Assembly (NCBI GenBank): GCA_036402155.1
Contig: DASWTL010000093.1
Coordinates: 1 to 37,136 of the forward strand
From: DASWTL01 sp036402155
GTDB taxonomy: Bacteria > Bacteroidota > Bacteroidia > Sphingobacteriales > Sphingobacteriaceae
Direction of reading: 5' to 3'
Length of the DNA stretch: 37,136 bases
The translations under genes were made by a program, and so were the position numbers. Shown in pieces: positions 8,415 through 17,034 of this stretch. Below the pieces are notes generated by a model. It searched no databases, was not told the origin of the DNA, and was given only the letters and a program-made list of their open reading frames with translations. The first letter of the stretch is position 1. Each line of letters starts with the position of its first letter.

Positions 8415-8418
8415 CCGA

Positions 8419-9942
8419 ATGTCAGTCAATAAAAGAGTCAGGGTGAGGTTTGCTCCCAGCCCTACAGGTGGTTTACACCTGGGTGGGGTACGTACGGTAT
8501 TGTTTAATTATTTGTTTGCCCGTCATCATAACGGTGATTTTATTTTACGTATTGAAGATACTGATCAGGGGAGATATGTTGAAGGTGCTGAACAGTATAT
8601 TATGGATTGTTTGGAATGGTGCGGGCTGATACCTGATGAGGGTCCTCATGCGGATGGCGGCTATGGCCCCTACCGGCAAAGTGAGCGTAAAGAGAACTAT
8701 CGAAAATATGCAGAACAGCTTGTAAATGCCGGATTTGCATATTATGCATTTGATACTCCTGAAGAATTGGACTCCCAGAGGAAGGAAAATCCAAACTTCA
8801 GGTACGGACTTGAGAACCGCAACCGGTTAAAAAATTCGCTTACTCTTTCAAAAGAAGAAGTGAACCGAATGTTGGATGAGGGTTTACCACATGTGATTCG
8901 AATAAAGATGCCTGCTGACGAAGTGGTCTCATTTACAGATATGATTCGGGGTGAAGTTAGTTTTGATACTAATCTGGTTGATGATAAAGTGCTATTGAAA
9001 GCTGATGGGATGCCCACATACCATCTGGCAGTAGTAATCGATGATTATCTGATGAAAATTTCGCATGCCTTTCGTGGTGAAGAATGGCTGCCGTCTGCCC
9101 CGGTGCATATTCTGTTGTGGCAATATCTTGGCTGGGCGGATGATATGCCTGAATGGGCTCATTTACCATTGATTTTAAAGCCAGATGGGCATGGAAAGTT
9201 AAGTAAGCGGGATGGAGCCCGTTTAGGGTTCCCTGTTTTTGCAATGAACTGGTTCGATCCGAAAACCAACGAGCTGACCCCGGGATTTAAGGAGTTAGGA
9301 TTCCTTCCTGAGGCATTTATAAATTTACTGGCACTGCTGGGATGGAATGATGGTACAGAACAGGAAATATTTACCATCGATGAATTGGTGAGTAAGTTTT
9401 CGATTGAGCGGGTTAGCAAAGCCGGGGCAAAATTTGATTTCGAAAAAGCGAAGTGGTTTAATGCCGAATGGATAAAACGATCTGAAGCCGGCAGGCTTAA
9501 AACAGAGGTGATGAAGATCTTCGCCAATAACGGAATTGATATATCAGACGATCAATATTTAGAACAGATAATTTCTTTGGTAAAAGAAAGGTGTATACTG
9601 CTTACTGATTTCCTTGAACAGGGATCATTCTTTTTTAAAGCGCCTGAAAGCTATGATCTTGATTCAGTTAAACCAAAATGGACGGATTCAAAAGCAGATT
9701 TTTTTAAGGCCTTTGCAGAAATATTAAATACAATGGAAGATTTTCATGCCGGGTCGGTTGAGCAAAAGTTTAAAGCATTAGCTGAAGAAAAAGGACTCAA
9801 AGTTGGAGAAGTCATGCTGCCCTTCCGGATCATGCTGGTTGGTGGTAAATTCGGACCGCAGGTATTTGAAATAGCAGTATTATTGAAGCAAGAAGAAACA
9901 ATTCGAAGAATTCATAAAGGTTTGCTGGCATTCAGTTCATAA
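8419..9942 (+). CDS. gltX: Glutamyl-tRNA synthetase
   Basis: This class I aminoacyl-tRNA synthetase charges tRNA-Glu with glutamate in the cytoplasm. The protein of 507 residues begins MSVNKRVRVRFAPSPTGGLHLGG, where HLGG (residues 20-23) is the HIGH motif; KLSKR at 260-264 is the KMSKS motif of the ATP site. GEEWLPSAPVHILL is a further family signature. The C-terminal anticodon-binding domain is present (about 330-507) and the length is normal. A longer in-frame ORF starts 81 bases upstream at 8338, but its extra 27 residues are not family-like and overlap the promoter, so ATG 8419 is preferred. GluRS against GlnRS is decided by the bacterial-type C-terminal domain. Confidence 0.97.
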   Translation: MSVNKRVRVRFAPSPTGGLHLGGVRTVLFNYLFARHHNGDFILRIEDTDQGRYVEGAEQYIMDCLEWCGLIPDEGPHADGGYGPYRQSERKENYRKYAEQLVNAGFAYYAFDTPEELDSQRKENPNFRYGLENRNRLKNSLTLSKEEVNRMLDEGLPHVIRIKMPADEVVSFTDMIRGEVSFDTNLVDDKVLLKADGMPTYHLAVVIDDYLMKISHAFRGEEWLPSAPVHILLWQYLGWADDMPEWAHLPLILKPDGHGKLSKRDGARLGFPVFAMNWFDPKTNELTPGFKELGFLPEAFINLLALLGWNDGTEQEIFTIDELVSKFSIERVSKAGAKFDFEKAKWFNAEWIKRSEAGRLKTEVMKIFANNGIDISDDQYLEQIISLVKERCILLTDFLEQGSFFFKAPESYDLDSVKPKWTDSKADFFKAFAEILNTMEDFHAGSVEQKFKALAEEKGLKVGEVMLPFRIMLVGGKFGPQVFEIAVLLKQEETIRRIHKGLLAFSS

Positions 9943-10010
9943 GTTGAATTGGGTAAAAAACAAAGTTATCCATATTCCTGTTACCATTCCATTAACTAAT
10001 TTAAGAAACT

Positions 10011-10850
10011 ATGAGATGGCTGGGAAGACGCGGAAGCGGTAATATTGAAGACAGACGCGGTATGAGTGGTGGTGGAATGGCTTTGGGAGGAGGCGGAATA
10101 CTGGTTGTTATACTTGGACTGTTATTCGGACAGGATGCAACGAATTTATTAAGCCAGCTTCCTATCGGCCAGGGTACGCAAACAGAAGTACAACCCGGTT
10201 CTCCAAAAGATGAGGCGGGGAAATTTGTTGATGTTGTTGCAGCAGATGCAGATGATGTATGGCATAAGATATTTCAGGAAAATGGAGCCGAGTACCAGGA
10301 GCCAATCATTGTACTTTTTGACAATCAGGTGTCTTCAGCATGCGGGTCTGCCAGTTCAGCTACCGGACCCTTTTATTGCCCTGCCGACAGCAAGGTATAT
10401 ATCGACCTTTCGTTTCAGGAGGATCTTAAGAACAGATTTGGTGCCGGGGGTGATTTTCCAATGGCCTATGTGATTGCTCATGAGGTTGGCCATCATGTGC
10501 AGAACTTGATGGGGACTTCAGAGAAAGTTCAAAATATGCGTGGTCGCCTGAGTGAAAGAGAATATAACCGGATGTCGGTTATGCTGGAACTTCAGGCTGA
10601 TTTTTATGCCGGGGTTTATGCTCATCATGCTGATAAAATGCACGATATTCTGGAACAGGGTGATATTGAAGAAGCATTAACAGCTGCCAGCGCCATAGGA
10701 GATGACAGATTACAAAAACAATCGCAGGGTCACGTTGTGCCAGATGCATTTACTCACGGCACTTCTGAGCAGCGTATGCGCTGGTTTAAAAAAGGATATG
10801 AATCCGGTGATATCAAACAGGGCGACACATTTAATGCCTCTGACCTCTAA
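10011..10850 (+). CDS. ypfJ: Neutral zinc metallopeptidase, YpfJ family
   Basis: A 279-residue protein close to E. coli YpfJ in length. The N terminus carries RWLGRRGSGNIEDRRG, then a glycine-rich hydrophobic segment (about 23-43) that probably anchors it in the membrane. The zinc-protease motif HEVGHH starts at His157 (HExxH with Glu158 and His161), followed by the family signature VQNLMG; a later ELQADFYAG supplies the third zinc ligand region. SACGSASSATGPFYCP is another conserved block. The role of the family in cells is not well defined. The gene sits 68 bases after gltX on the same strand and may be read through from it. Confidence 0.92.
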   Translation: MRWLGRRGSGNIEDRRGMSGGGMALGGGGILVVILGLLFGQDATNLLSQLPIGQGTQTEVQPGSPKDEAGKFVDVVAADADDVWHKIFQENGAEYQEPIIVLFDNQVSSACGSASSATGPFYCPADSKVYIDLSFQEDLKNRFGAGGDFPMAYVIAHEVGHHVQNLMGTSEKVQNMRGRLSEREYNRMSVMLELQADFYAGVYAHHADKMHDILEQGDIEEALTAASAIGDDRLQKQSQGHVVPDAFTHGTSEQRMRWFKKGYESGDIKQGDTFNASDL

Positions 10851-10884
10851 TTAAAACAATCCATCTCATTCGCAGAGATATTCG

Positions 10885-10892
10885 TATATTTG
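10885..10892 (+). promoter_or_regulatory. -7 promoter element of prfC
   Basis: TATATTTG matches TAnnTTTG exactly and lies 86 bases before the prfC ATG, giving a 5' leader of about 80 bases. The leader holds a possible hairpin, CAACGG (10936-10941) with CCGTTG (10954-10959). No clear -33 element is seen. Confidence 0.5.
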
Positions 10893-10978
10893 CAAACTTT
10901 TTCAGTGGTCTTAGCTGACTTACTGATAATTCCAGCAACGGTTGCATAATCACCCGTTGTACAGCAATCATACTTTTT

Positions 10979-12562
10979 ATGGATACTCATCCGGAAATCG
11001 AAAAACGGAAAACATTTGCCATTATAAGTCACCCAGATGCGGGTAAAACCACACTAACTGAAAAATTTCTACTTTTTGGAGGTGCTATAAATATTGCAGG
11101 GGCAGTGAAAAGAAACAAAGCCAATCAAAGCACCACTTCCGATTTTATGGAAATTGAAAAGCAACGGGGTATTTCTGTTGCAACTTCAGTAATGGGGTTC
11201 GAGTATCGGGGCAAACGGATCAATATTCTGGATACACCAGGCCACAAGGATTTTGCTGAAGATACTTACCGCACACTTTCTGCAGTGGATAGTGTGATCC
11301 TGGTAGTTGATAGTGTAAAGGGGGTTGAGGAACAAACCGAAAAGCTGATGGCTGTTTGCCGCATGCGTAATACCCCGGTTATTGTATTTATCAATAAGAT
11401 GGACCGCGAAGGTAAAGATCCCTTCGATCTGCTTGATGAGATTGAAAACAAGCTAAGCATTACCCTTTGCCCATTGTCATGGCCTATTGGACAGGGACAC
11501 ACCTTTAAGGGTGTTTATAATCGCTATCATAAAGAGCTTAACCTGTTTGAGGCCAGTAAAACCAAGATTGCCGAGCAGGTAATAAAGATCAATGATATTC
11601 ATGATAAGGAATTGGTTGAACATTTGGGTGAAAAGCCGGTGAAACAACTACAGGATGATCTGGAACTTATTGAAGGAGTGTATGGTGATCTTGATAAGGA
11701 TCTTTACCTGGAAGGATTACTGGCTCCTGTGTTTTTTGGGAGTGCCATTAATAATTTCGGAATAAGGGAACTGCTCGATACCTTTATTGACATAGCGCCA
11801 AATCCAAAGAGTCGTGAAGCAGTAGAAAGAGAAGTTAAGGCGACAGAGAAAGCGTTTACAGGGTTTGTTTTTAAGATACATGCCAACCTTGATCCTAATC
11901 ACAGAGACAGAATAGCCTTCCTTCGTGTGTGTTCAGGTAAATTTGAACGCAATACCTTTTATTATCATACCCGTTTAAATAAAAAGCTCAAGTTTGCTAA
12001 TCCCATGGATTTCCTTGCAAATGAAAAAACGCTTGTACAGGAAGCCTGGCCCGGGGATGTAGTGGGTTTATATGATAGCGGAAACTTTAAGATAGGTGAT
12101 ACGCTTACCGAAGGCGAAAAATTACAGTTTAAAGGTATTCCAAGATTTTCTCCTGAAATATTTAAGGAAGTTGAGAATCGCGACCCGCTGCGAACCAAAC
12201 AGCTTGAAAAAGGTCTTGAACAATTAACGGATGAGGGAGTAGCTCAGTTATTTATTCAGCAGCCCGGCAACCGGAAAATCATTGGTACAGTCGGCGAGCT
12301 TCAGTTTGAAGTAATTGCATTCCGTTTGGAAAAAGAATATGGAGCAAAATGTTATTTCAGACCGTTGTCTTTCAGCCGTTCTAACTGGGCAACAAGTACG
12401 GATAAAAAGGCACTTGAGAGCCTGATACAACGTCGTGCTTCTAATATTGCTTATGATAAAGCGGGAAATGTAGTATATCTTGGTGACAGTGACTGGGCCA
12501 TTAATCTGGCTAAGAATGATTTTCCTGAAATTGAATTCCATTCAACTTCTGAGACGATTTAG
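10979..12562 (+). CDS. prfC: Peptide chain release factor 3
   Basis: This translational GTPase recycles release factors RF1 and RF2 from the ribosome after termination. The 527-residue length is typical. Switch and nucleotide-binding motifs are all visible: P-loop SHPDAGKTT at 17-25, the RGISV of switch I, DTPGHKDF (G3), and NKMDRE (G4). The order GAVKRNKANQSTTSDFMEIEKQ between P-loop and switch I distinguishes RF3 from EF-G. Domains II and III follow and end in a normal C terminus. It has its own probable promoter at 10885 and is convergent with the FAD protein gene at right. Confidence 0.97.
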   Translation: MDTHPEIEKRKTFAIISHPDAGKTTLTEKFLLFGGAINIAGAVKRNKANQSTTSDFMEIEKQRGISVATSVMGFEYRGKRINILDTPGHKDFAEDTYRTLSAVDSVILVVDSVKGVEEQTEKLMAVCRMRNTPVIVFINKMDREGKDPFDLLDEIENKLSITLCPLSWPIGQGHTFKGVYNRYHKELNLFEASKTKIAEQVIKINDIHDKELVEHLGEKPVKQLQDDLELIEGVYGDLDKDLYLEGLLAPVFFGSAINNFGIRELLDTFIDIAPNPKSREAVEREVKATEKAFTGFVFKIHANLDPNHRDRIAFLRVCSGKFERNTFYYHTRLNKKLKFANPMDFLANEKTLVQEAWPGDVVGLYDSGNFKIGDTLTEGEKLQFKGIPRFSPEIFKEVENRDPLRTKQLEKGLEQLTDEGVAQLFIQQPGNRKIIGTVGELQFEVIAFRLEKEYGAKCYFRPLSFSRSNWATSTDKKALESLIQRRASNIAYDKAGNVVYLGDSDWAINLAKNDFPEIEFHSTSETI

Positions 12563-12596
12563 CATTCAGGTAGAAGTCATTTCAAATGTCTGACGC

Positions 12597-12615
12597 CTGA
12601 GTTATCTCAACTCAG
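12597..12615. terminator. Hairpin between convergent genes
   Basis: CTGAGTT (12597-12603) and AACTCAG (12609-12615) form a perfect 7-bp stem with a 5-base loop. It lies 35 bases after prfC and covers the stop codon of the convergent gene. There is no T-run on either side, so termination function is uncertain. Confidence 0.3.
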
Positions 12616-13743
12616 TAAATTTCCCTGAAAGTCTACCCTGACATTAAACGGCTGTAAAAAGTGAGACATTAAAACAGCAAATTCCCGCCTGGTAATATTG
12701 CGTTTTAAATCAAAGGGAGAGCTGAATTTAAAGCTGGTTTTCCATCCTGATTCTATTTCTTTCTTCAGCTCGTTTCCTCTTGTCGCTGTAAACATAATCA
12801 GGCTTATGGCATCTTCTACGGTCATCTTTGCTTTCTTATTATCCGCAAACCATATCTGGCTCCTGGAATAATATTCCTTCAGAGGAAGGCGTAATTCTTC
12901 TGAAGAAATTGTACTGTCGGGATTAAAGTTGCCGTTTACAGGCTTTAATATGCCGGTGGCAGCGATATGCTGAAGTGTTATAAAATTTGAATCGGTAGGG
13001 GCTATATCTTTTAAAGGAATCAGACGGCCATTGTATCGAATGATCTCACCCTGGGTCATCCGAACATTTATATTTCTTGTATTTGTTTTAAAGAAGGCTG
13101 CATAGGCTGCCGCAGCGCCTGCGGCTTGCCCGGTATGTATTGATCCTGTTCCCTTTCCCTGCGGATAAGCAAAGATATAGTTTTCGGTAACGGAGATTAA
13201 TGAGCCAAGGGCAAAAAGATCGTCGGGATTAATTCCTGAAGCCACAGAGGCTCTATACTGACGGGTTTTAAATACATCAGAAGGTTCAATTATTCTCTTT
13301 TCAATGTCTGCAGGTTTATCTTCAAGCAAGGCTGTATGGTTCCCTGCATCAACAATAACAAGACATTTTAGGTCACTGCCATCCTTTAGTTTTATTTCCC
13401 ACCCTTTTCCCGACTCTTCTATTTTTCTGATCGCTGTATTTCTGATAATTGTTAAATTCTTAACCGTATCAGTTAAACTTTTCATTTGTGCCCCTGGTGA
13501 AGTTTTGCCTTTTAATTCACTTAGAATACCCCAATTGCCCACGGTATCACCTGGTATGATATCTTTGCCCAGAGTTGAATTCAAGTCAAGTAAAGTTGAT
13601 TTTACACCTGAACGCGCCGCTTGTATTGCGGCAGCTGTGCCGGCTGCATTAGCGCCTATTACCACAACATCCCGTTTTATATTCTGAGCATATGTAATTG
13701 TTCCGGTTAATAACAGAAGTATAGTGTATCTTATAATTTTCAT
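12607..13743 (-). CDS. Exported FAD-dependent oxidoreductase-like protein with SLH-like tail
   Basis: A signal peptide is evident (MKIIRYTILLLLTGTITYAQ). It is followed by a Rossmann nucleotide-binding segment, VVVIGANAAGTAAAIQAA, in which the middle glycine of GxGxxG is asparagine. The family is that of FAD-dependent oxidoreductases with a heavily shortened catalytic region; at 378 residues it is shorter than most. GKGTGSIHTGQAAGAAAAYAA (about 195-215) resembles the C-terminal FAD contact. The last 130 residues have SLH-like features: GNFNPDSTISSEELR and later NITRREFAVLMSHFL, typical of surface-layer homology repeats. The substrate is unknown. It stands alone; the 270 bases upstream hold only weak inverted repeats. 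Confidence 0.75.
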   Translation of the reverse strand: MKIIRYTILLLLTGTITYAQNIKRDVVVIGANAAGTAAAIQAARSGVKSTLLDLNSTLGKDIIPGDTVGNWGILSELKGKTSPGAQMKSLTDTVKNLTIIRNTAIRKIEESGKGWEIKLKDGSDLKCLVIVDAGNHTALLEDKPADIEKRIIEPSDVFKTRQYRASVASGINPDDLFALGSLISVTENYIFAYPQGKGTGSIHTGQAAGAAAAYAAFFKTNTRNINVRMTQGEIIRYNGRLIPLKDIAPTDSNFITLQHIAATGILKPVNGNFNPDSTISSEELRLPLKEYYSRSQIWFADNKKAKMTVEDAISLIMFTATRGNELKKEIESGWKTSFKFSSPFDLKRNITRREFAVLMSHFLQPFNVRVDFQGNLLS

Positions 13744-14013
13744 TAGAATATATTGTTTTTTAATGGTTCCGAAGAAACTCCTTCGTAGTTATTAAGCTTG
13801 CATGTGCTTAGTCATTGCAGTTTATTCCTTTTCTCCAGGAGCGTAGCTGTAAAGCTCATGATAGTTTTATGTTTGCTAATATCCTGAAAGTGGAAATATT
13901 TTTCACTGAATTATTATACCTAACAGTGCATAACGTAAATATATTAGAAAAGGAAAAAATTTCTATCAGAATATGTTATTAGTGTGAAACAGTTTGAATT
14001 TGTAATTTTAATT

Positions 14014-14553
14014 ATGAATGAAGATATTGATTTTTTACGCTTCCCGCTAGGAAAGTTCACAGCTCCGGATATAATCTCACCAAATCAGATTGAAATATGG
14101 ATTGGTACACTGGAAAAGTTTCCTGCTGAAGTGGAACGTGTTACAGCAACATTATCCGAAAGCCAACTGGACACACCTTACAGACCAGGTGGATGGACAA
14201 TCAGACAGGTGGTGCATCATCTGCCCGATAGTCACATGAATGCCTACATCCGATTTAAGTTGGCGATAACTGAGGAACATCCTGTTATCAGGCCTTATCG
14301 TGAAGAACGCTGGGCTGAATGCGAAGAAGCCCGTTCTGCACCGGTTGACATTTCCTTATCACTGCTTAAAAGCCTGCATAACCGCTGGACCGTGTTTCTC
14401 AGAACGTTAACGGATGAAAATTTTAACCGTACATATATTCATCCTGAAAATTCAAAAACATTCAGTCTAAAGGAAGTGCTGGGAATGTATGTTTGGCATG
14501 GCAATCATCATCTTGCTCATATAACTGAAACGGTTAGGAGGAATAAATGGTGA
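14014..14553 (+). CDS. YfiT/BstA family putative metal-dependent hydrolase or bacillithiol transferase
   Basis: A 179-residue protein of the DinB superfamily that matches the YfiT/BstA group: FPLGKFTAP near the N terminus, then QLDTPYRPGGWTIRQVVHHLPDSHMN and a final YVWHGNHHLAHI. The three metal-binding histidines are His in VVHH and the two in GNHHLAHI. Bacillus BstA transfers bacillithiol to electrophiles; whether this host makes bacillithiol is not visible here. An upstream in-frame GTG (13984) would add 10 odd residues, but ATG 14014 gives a length equal to the family and starts four bases after a promoter-like TAATTTTA (14003-14010), so it is preferred. Confidence 0.88.
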   Translation: MNEDIDFLRFPLGKFTAPDIISPNQIEIWIGTLEKFPAEVERVTATLSESQLDTPYRPGGWTIRQVVHHLPDSHMNAYIRFKLAITEEHPVIRPYREERWAECEEARSAPVDISLSLLKSLHNRWTVFLRTLTDENFNRTYIHPENSKTFSLKEVLGMYVWHGNHHLAHITETVRRNKW

Positions 14554-14583
14554 GGCTGGCATGTTGGGAGTAATGGCAGACAT

Positions 14584-14614
14584 AAAAAAGGCCCTGCAAT
14601 GCAAGGCCCTTTTT
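14584..14614. terminator. Bidirectional intrinsic terminator between convergent genes
   Basis: GGCC (14590-14593) pairs with GGCC (14605-14608), continued inward by TGCA/TGCA after one C-A mismatch. An A6 run precedes the stem and a T5 run follows, so it can serve both the YfiT-type gene (plus) and the OmpA-family gene (minus). Confidence 0.75.
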
Positions 14615-14633
14615 AATATTATCTTATACCTGC

Positions 14634-15314
14634 TTAATTAGCGTTCTGTCTTGCTTCAGCTTTTAACGCGTCATTAGCAAGGATCACTATTTCTACACGG
14701 CGATTCTGTGCCCTGCCAGCTTCTGTACTGTTATCAGCAATTGGTTCCATTTCACCACGTCCTTCTGTAGTTAATCGGGATGAAGCGATACCCTGCATTT
14801 GTGCATAGTTTTTAACTGACATGGAACGGCGCTGAGATAATGACATATTATAAGAATCAGAACCTTTACTATCAGTATGTCCGATAATTAAAATATTTGT
14901 GTTCGGATTGTTTTTCATAGAGGTTGCAAGGCTCTGGATATTTGTCATTGCATTAGGTTTCAATTCAGCTCTGTCAAAATCGAACAGTATACCTGAATCG
15001 AACTTAACAATAATTCCTTCACCTTCTCTTATAACTTCAGCATTAGGAACGGTTTGTTCAATTTCACGGGCCTGACGATCCATGTTACGGCCGATATAAG
15101 CTCCGGCAGCTCCACCCACAGCTGCGCCGATAACAGCACCAACTGCAGTATTTCCTGCTTTTTTACCGATGAGGCCTCCAATAACTCCACCACTGGCAGC
15201 GCCAATTACGGCTCCTTTTTGTGTTTTTGTTGCTGTTGCACAGCTTTGAAAAAGAAGTGCAGATGTAGCAAAAGCTAGTCCAAGAGTAGCTATTTTAATT
15301 TTTGTCGTTTTCAT
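14634..15314 (-). CDS. OmpA family lipoprotein with glycine-zipper domain
   Basis: The 226-residue protein starts at 15314 with a lipoprotein signal peptide ending in LLFQSC, the cysteine being the lipidation site. A 60-residue glycine-zipper segment follows (GAVIGAASGGVIGG; GNTAVGAVIGAAVGG), which probably inserts into or lies on a membrane. The C-terminal half is an OmpA-like peptidoglycan-binding domain: FDFDRAELKPNA, IIGHTDSKGS, LSQRRSMSVKNY and RAQNRRVEI, with the Asp and Arg that hold diaminopimelate. It therefore links the outer membrane to the wall. A start 60 bases upstream is open in frame but would hide the signal peptide, so it is rejected. Confidence 0.93.
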   Translation of the reverse strand: MKTTKIKIATLGLAFATSALLFQSCATATKTQKGAVIGAASGGVIGGLIGKKAGNTAVGAVIGAAVGGAAGAYIGRNMDRQAREIEQTVPNAEVIREGEGIIVKFDSGILFDFDRAELKPNAMTNIQSLATSMKNNPNTNILIIGHTDSKGSDSYNMSLSQRRSMSVKNYAQMQGIASSRLTTEGRGEMEPIADNSTEAGRAQNRRVEIVILANDALKAEARQNAN

Positions 15315-15394
15315 AATCAATTTATTCTCGTTTGTGTGTATAAATATGTTATTCAAAGCAAGTGCCAAACTCACTTTTGCTTATTAAAACTGAT

Positions 15395-15402
15395 TACCTT
15401 TG
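15395..15402 (+). promoter_or_regulatory. -7 promoter element of SDR gene
   Basis: TACCTTTG matches TAnnTTTG, ten bases before the ATG at 15413, so the leader would be very short. A TTTG at 15376-15379 could serve as the -33 element, though its spacing of 15 bases is short. Confidence 0.55.
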
Positions 15403-15412
15403 AAATGGTTTT

Positions 15413-16237
15413 ATGGATAATACAAAATCAATAAGTGTTATAGGTTGTGGCTGGCTGGGTTTTCCATTGGCAAAAAGTTTATTAAACAAAGGATATACTG
15501 TTAAAGGTTCTACCACTAGTAACGATAAATTACCGGTTTTATTGGAAGAAGGTATTGAGCCTTTTTTAGTACAGTTTCCGGATAATTGTAGTGTAGGAAC
15601 CATTTTAAATCTCCTTAAATCTGACATCCTTATCATCGCAGTGCCTCCCGGCCGCAACAGCCATAAAAATCAAAGTTATTTTGGCTTGCTTAATACTTTG
15701 ACGGAAGCTTTGCCGGATAGTTCAATTAAAAAAATAATATTTATTAGTTCAACATCTGTATATGGTGATAGTAATGGTATTGTAAACGAATCGACAACGC
15801 CCATACCGGATAACGATGCAGGAAAACGCATGTTAACGGCAGAACAGATTATTCTAAATACTGATGTTGAGCATGTGATCGTCAGGCTGGCGGGTTTAAT
15901 AGGGCCAGGCCGACATCCGGGAAAATTCTTAGCAGGCAAAACCGGGGTGTTAAATGGATTGGCTCCTGTTAATCTTATACACCTGGATGATGTGATTGGA
16001 ATTTTAAATGCAATTATAACAGATGAAAATTCATCAGGAATTTATAATGCAACAGCGCCACACCATCCCACAAGGCAAGAATTTTATACCAGCGCAGCGC
16101 AATCTCTGGGATTAGATCCGCCACAATTTATTCTGGAAAAAGCTTCCTGGAAAAAGGTGAACAGTATAAGGGTAACTGAAGAACTGAATTATAAATTCGC
16201 TGTTCCCAATCTTATGAAATGGCTCACAGTTCATTAA
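15413..16237 (+). CDS. NAD(P)-binding SDR-like (epimerase-type) protein
   Basis: A 274-residue extended-SDR protein. The nucleotide-binding loop is GCGWLGFPLAKSLL (residues 11-24), close to the YeeZ-type proteins rather than to sugar epimerases. The middle has IIFISSTSVYGDSNG, typical of NAD-dependent epimerase/dehydratase folds, with Ser/Thr and Tyr in place. VIVRLAGLIGPGRHPGKFL matches the YeeZ group, which has no proven substrate. It is convergent with the next gene, three bases between stops, and has its own promoter at 15395. Confidence 0.85.
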   Translation: MDNTKSISVIGCGWLGFPLAKSLLNKGYTVKGSTTSNDKLPVLLEEGIEPFLVQFPDNCSVGTILNLLKSDILIIAVPPGRNSHKNQSYFGLLNTLTEALPDSSIKKIIFISSTSVYGDSNGIVNESTTPIPDNDAGKRMLTAEQIILNTDVEHVIVRLAGLIGPGRHPGKFLAGKTGVLNGLAPVNLIHLDDVIGILNAIITDENSSGIYNATAPHHPTRQEFYTSAAQSLGLDPPQFILEKASWKKVNSIRVTEELNYKFAVPNLMKWLTVH

Positions 16238-16240
16238 CCG

Positions 16241-17026
16241 CTATAAACTGGGTGTTTTTCCTCCATCTACAGTGATGTTTATACCATTGATATAGTCTGC
16301 CGCAGGGCTTGCAAGGAATGCCGCTGCAGCTGCGATTTCAGATGCCTCAGCAAATCTTCCGGCCGGTATTTCCTTCAGCATTTCTGATTTAATATCTTCA
16401 TGGGTACGATTTTCTTTTTCAGCTCTGGAAGCTATCAGCGATTCCAGGCGTGAAGTAAGCGTAAGGCCCGGCAGAACATTATTTACCGTTATGCCAAAGG
16501 GAGCAAGTTCTGCTGATAATGTTTTTGCCCAGCTGGCTACTGCCCCTCGAATAGTATTCGAAACCCCCAATCCTTTTATTGGAGCTCTTACCGAAGTAGA
16601 TATGATATTGATTATTCGTCCCCATCCCGAGGACTTCATCCCTGGTGTTAAAGCCTGCACCAGAATCTGGTTACAGATCAGATGGCTGTTAAACGCAGTT
16701 ATATATTCGGTCAGATCTGCGTTAATTGCCAGGCCTCCCGGAGGGCCTCCGGTATTGTTAACCAGTATATCAGCAGTGCTGTTTACTAAGAATGAGGTTA
16801 TTGCTGATTGAAGGGTATTTGGACTGCTGAAATCTGCAACAAGATAATTATGAGATACTCCATTTTGAGCAGGAAGCTCAGTTAAAGTTTGTTTTAGTTT
16901 GTTTTCGTTTCTTGCTACCAATGTGATATTAGCTCCAAGCGAGGCCAATTCAATTGCAACGGCTTTGCCTATTCCTTGTGTACTTCCGCACACGAGCGCC
17001 CTTTTGCCTTCGAGGTTAAGATCCAT
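16241..17026 (-). CDS. SDR family protein with altered catalytic residues
   Basis: A classical-SDR fold of 261 residues with the nucleotide loop GSTQGIGKAVAIELA, the NTGGPP after the fourth strand and ITVNNVLPG late. The catalytic YxxxK is replaced: aligning the region after IISTSV to FabG puts Ser where Tyr should be and Arg where Lys should be (SNTIR). This is typical of the FabG-like branch known to lack a full catalytic tetrad, so reductase activity is doubtful. It is the last gene of the minus-strand group, eight bases after rarA. Confidence 0.88.
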   Translation of the reverse strand: MDLNLEGKRALVCGSTQGIGKAVAIELASLGANITLVARNENKLKQTLTELPAQNGVSHNYLVADFSSPNTLQSAITSFLVNSTADILVNNTGGPPGGLAINADLTEYITAFNSHLICNQILVQALTPGMKSSGWGRIINIISTSVRAPIKGLGVSNTIRGAVASWAKTLSAELAPFGITVNNVLPGLTLTSRLESLIASRAEKENRTHEDIKSEMLKEIPAGRFAEASEIAAAAAFLASPAADYINGINITVDGGKTPSL

Positions 17027-17034
17027 AATTAAAA

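Noticed and set aside
8338..8418. N-terminal extension of gltX by 27 residues
   Set aside because: The extra residues are not family-like, contain the promoter element TATCTTTG, and the usual GluRS start motif follows right after ATG 8419.
13744..14013. Weak inverted repeats such as TAAGC-N8-GCTTA and an AT-rich stem near 13890
   Set aside because: Arms of five to seven mostly AT pairs are expected by chance in AT-rich intergenic DNA; no consistent link to a gene.
14014..14553. Proof of bacillithiol use from a BstA-like protein
   Set aside because: Many DinB-superfamily proteins of this type exist in hosts without bacillithiol, and no bsh gene is in the window.
15315..15374. N-terminal extension of the OmpA-family protein by 20 residues
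   Set aside because: It would place a polar segment before a perfect lipoprotein signal peptide.
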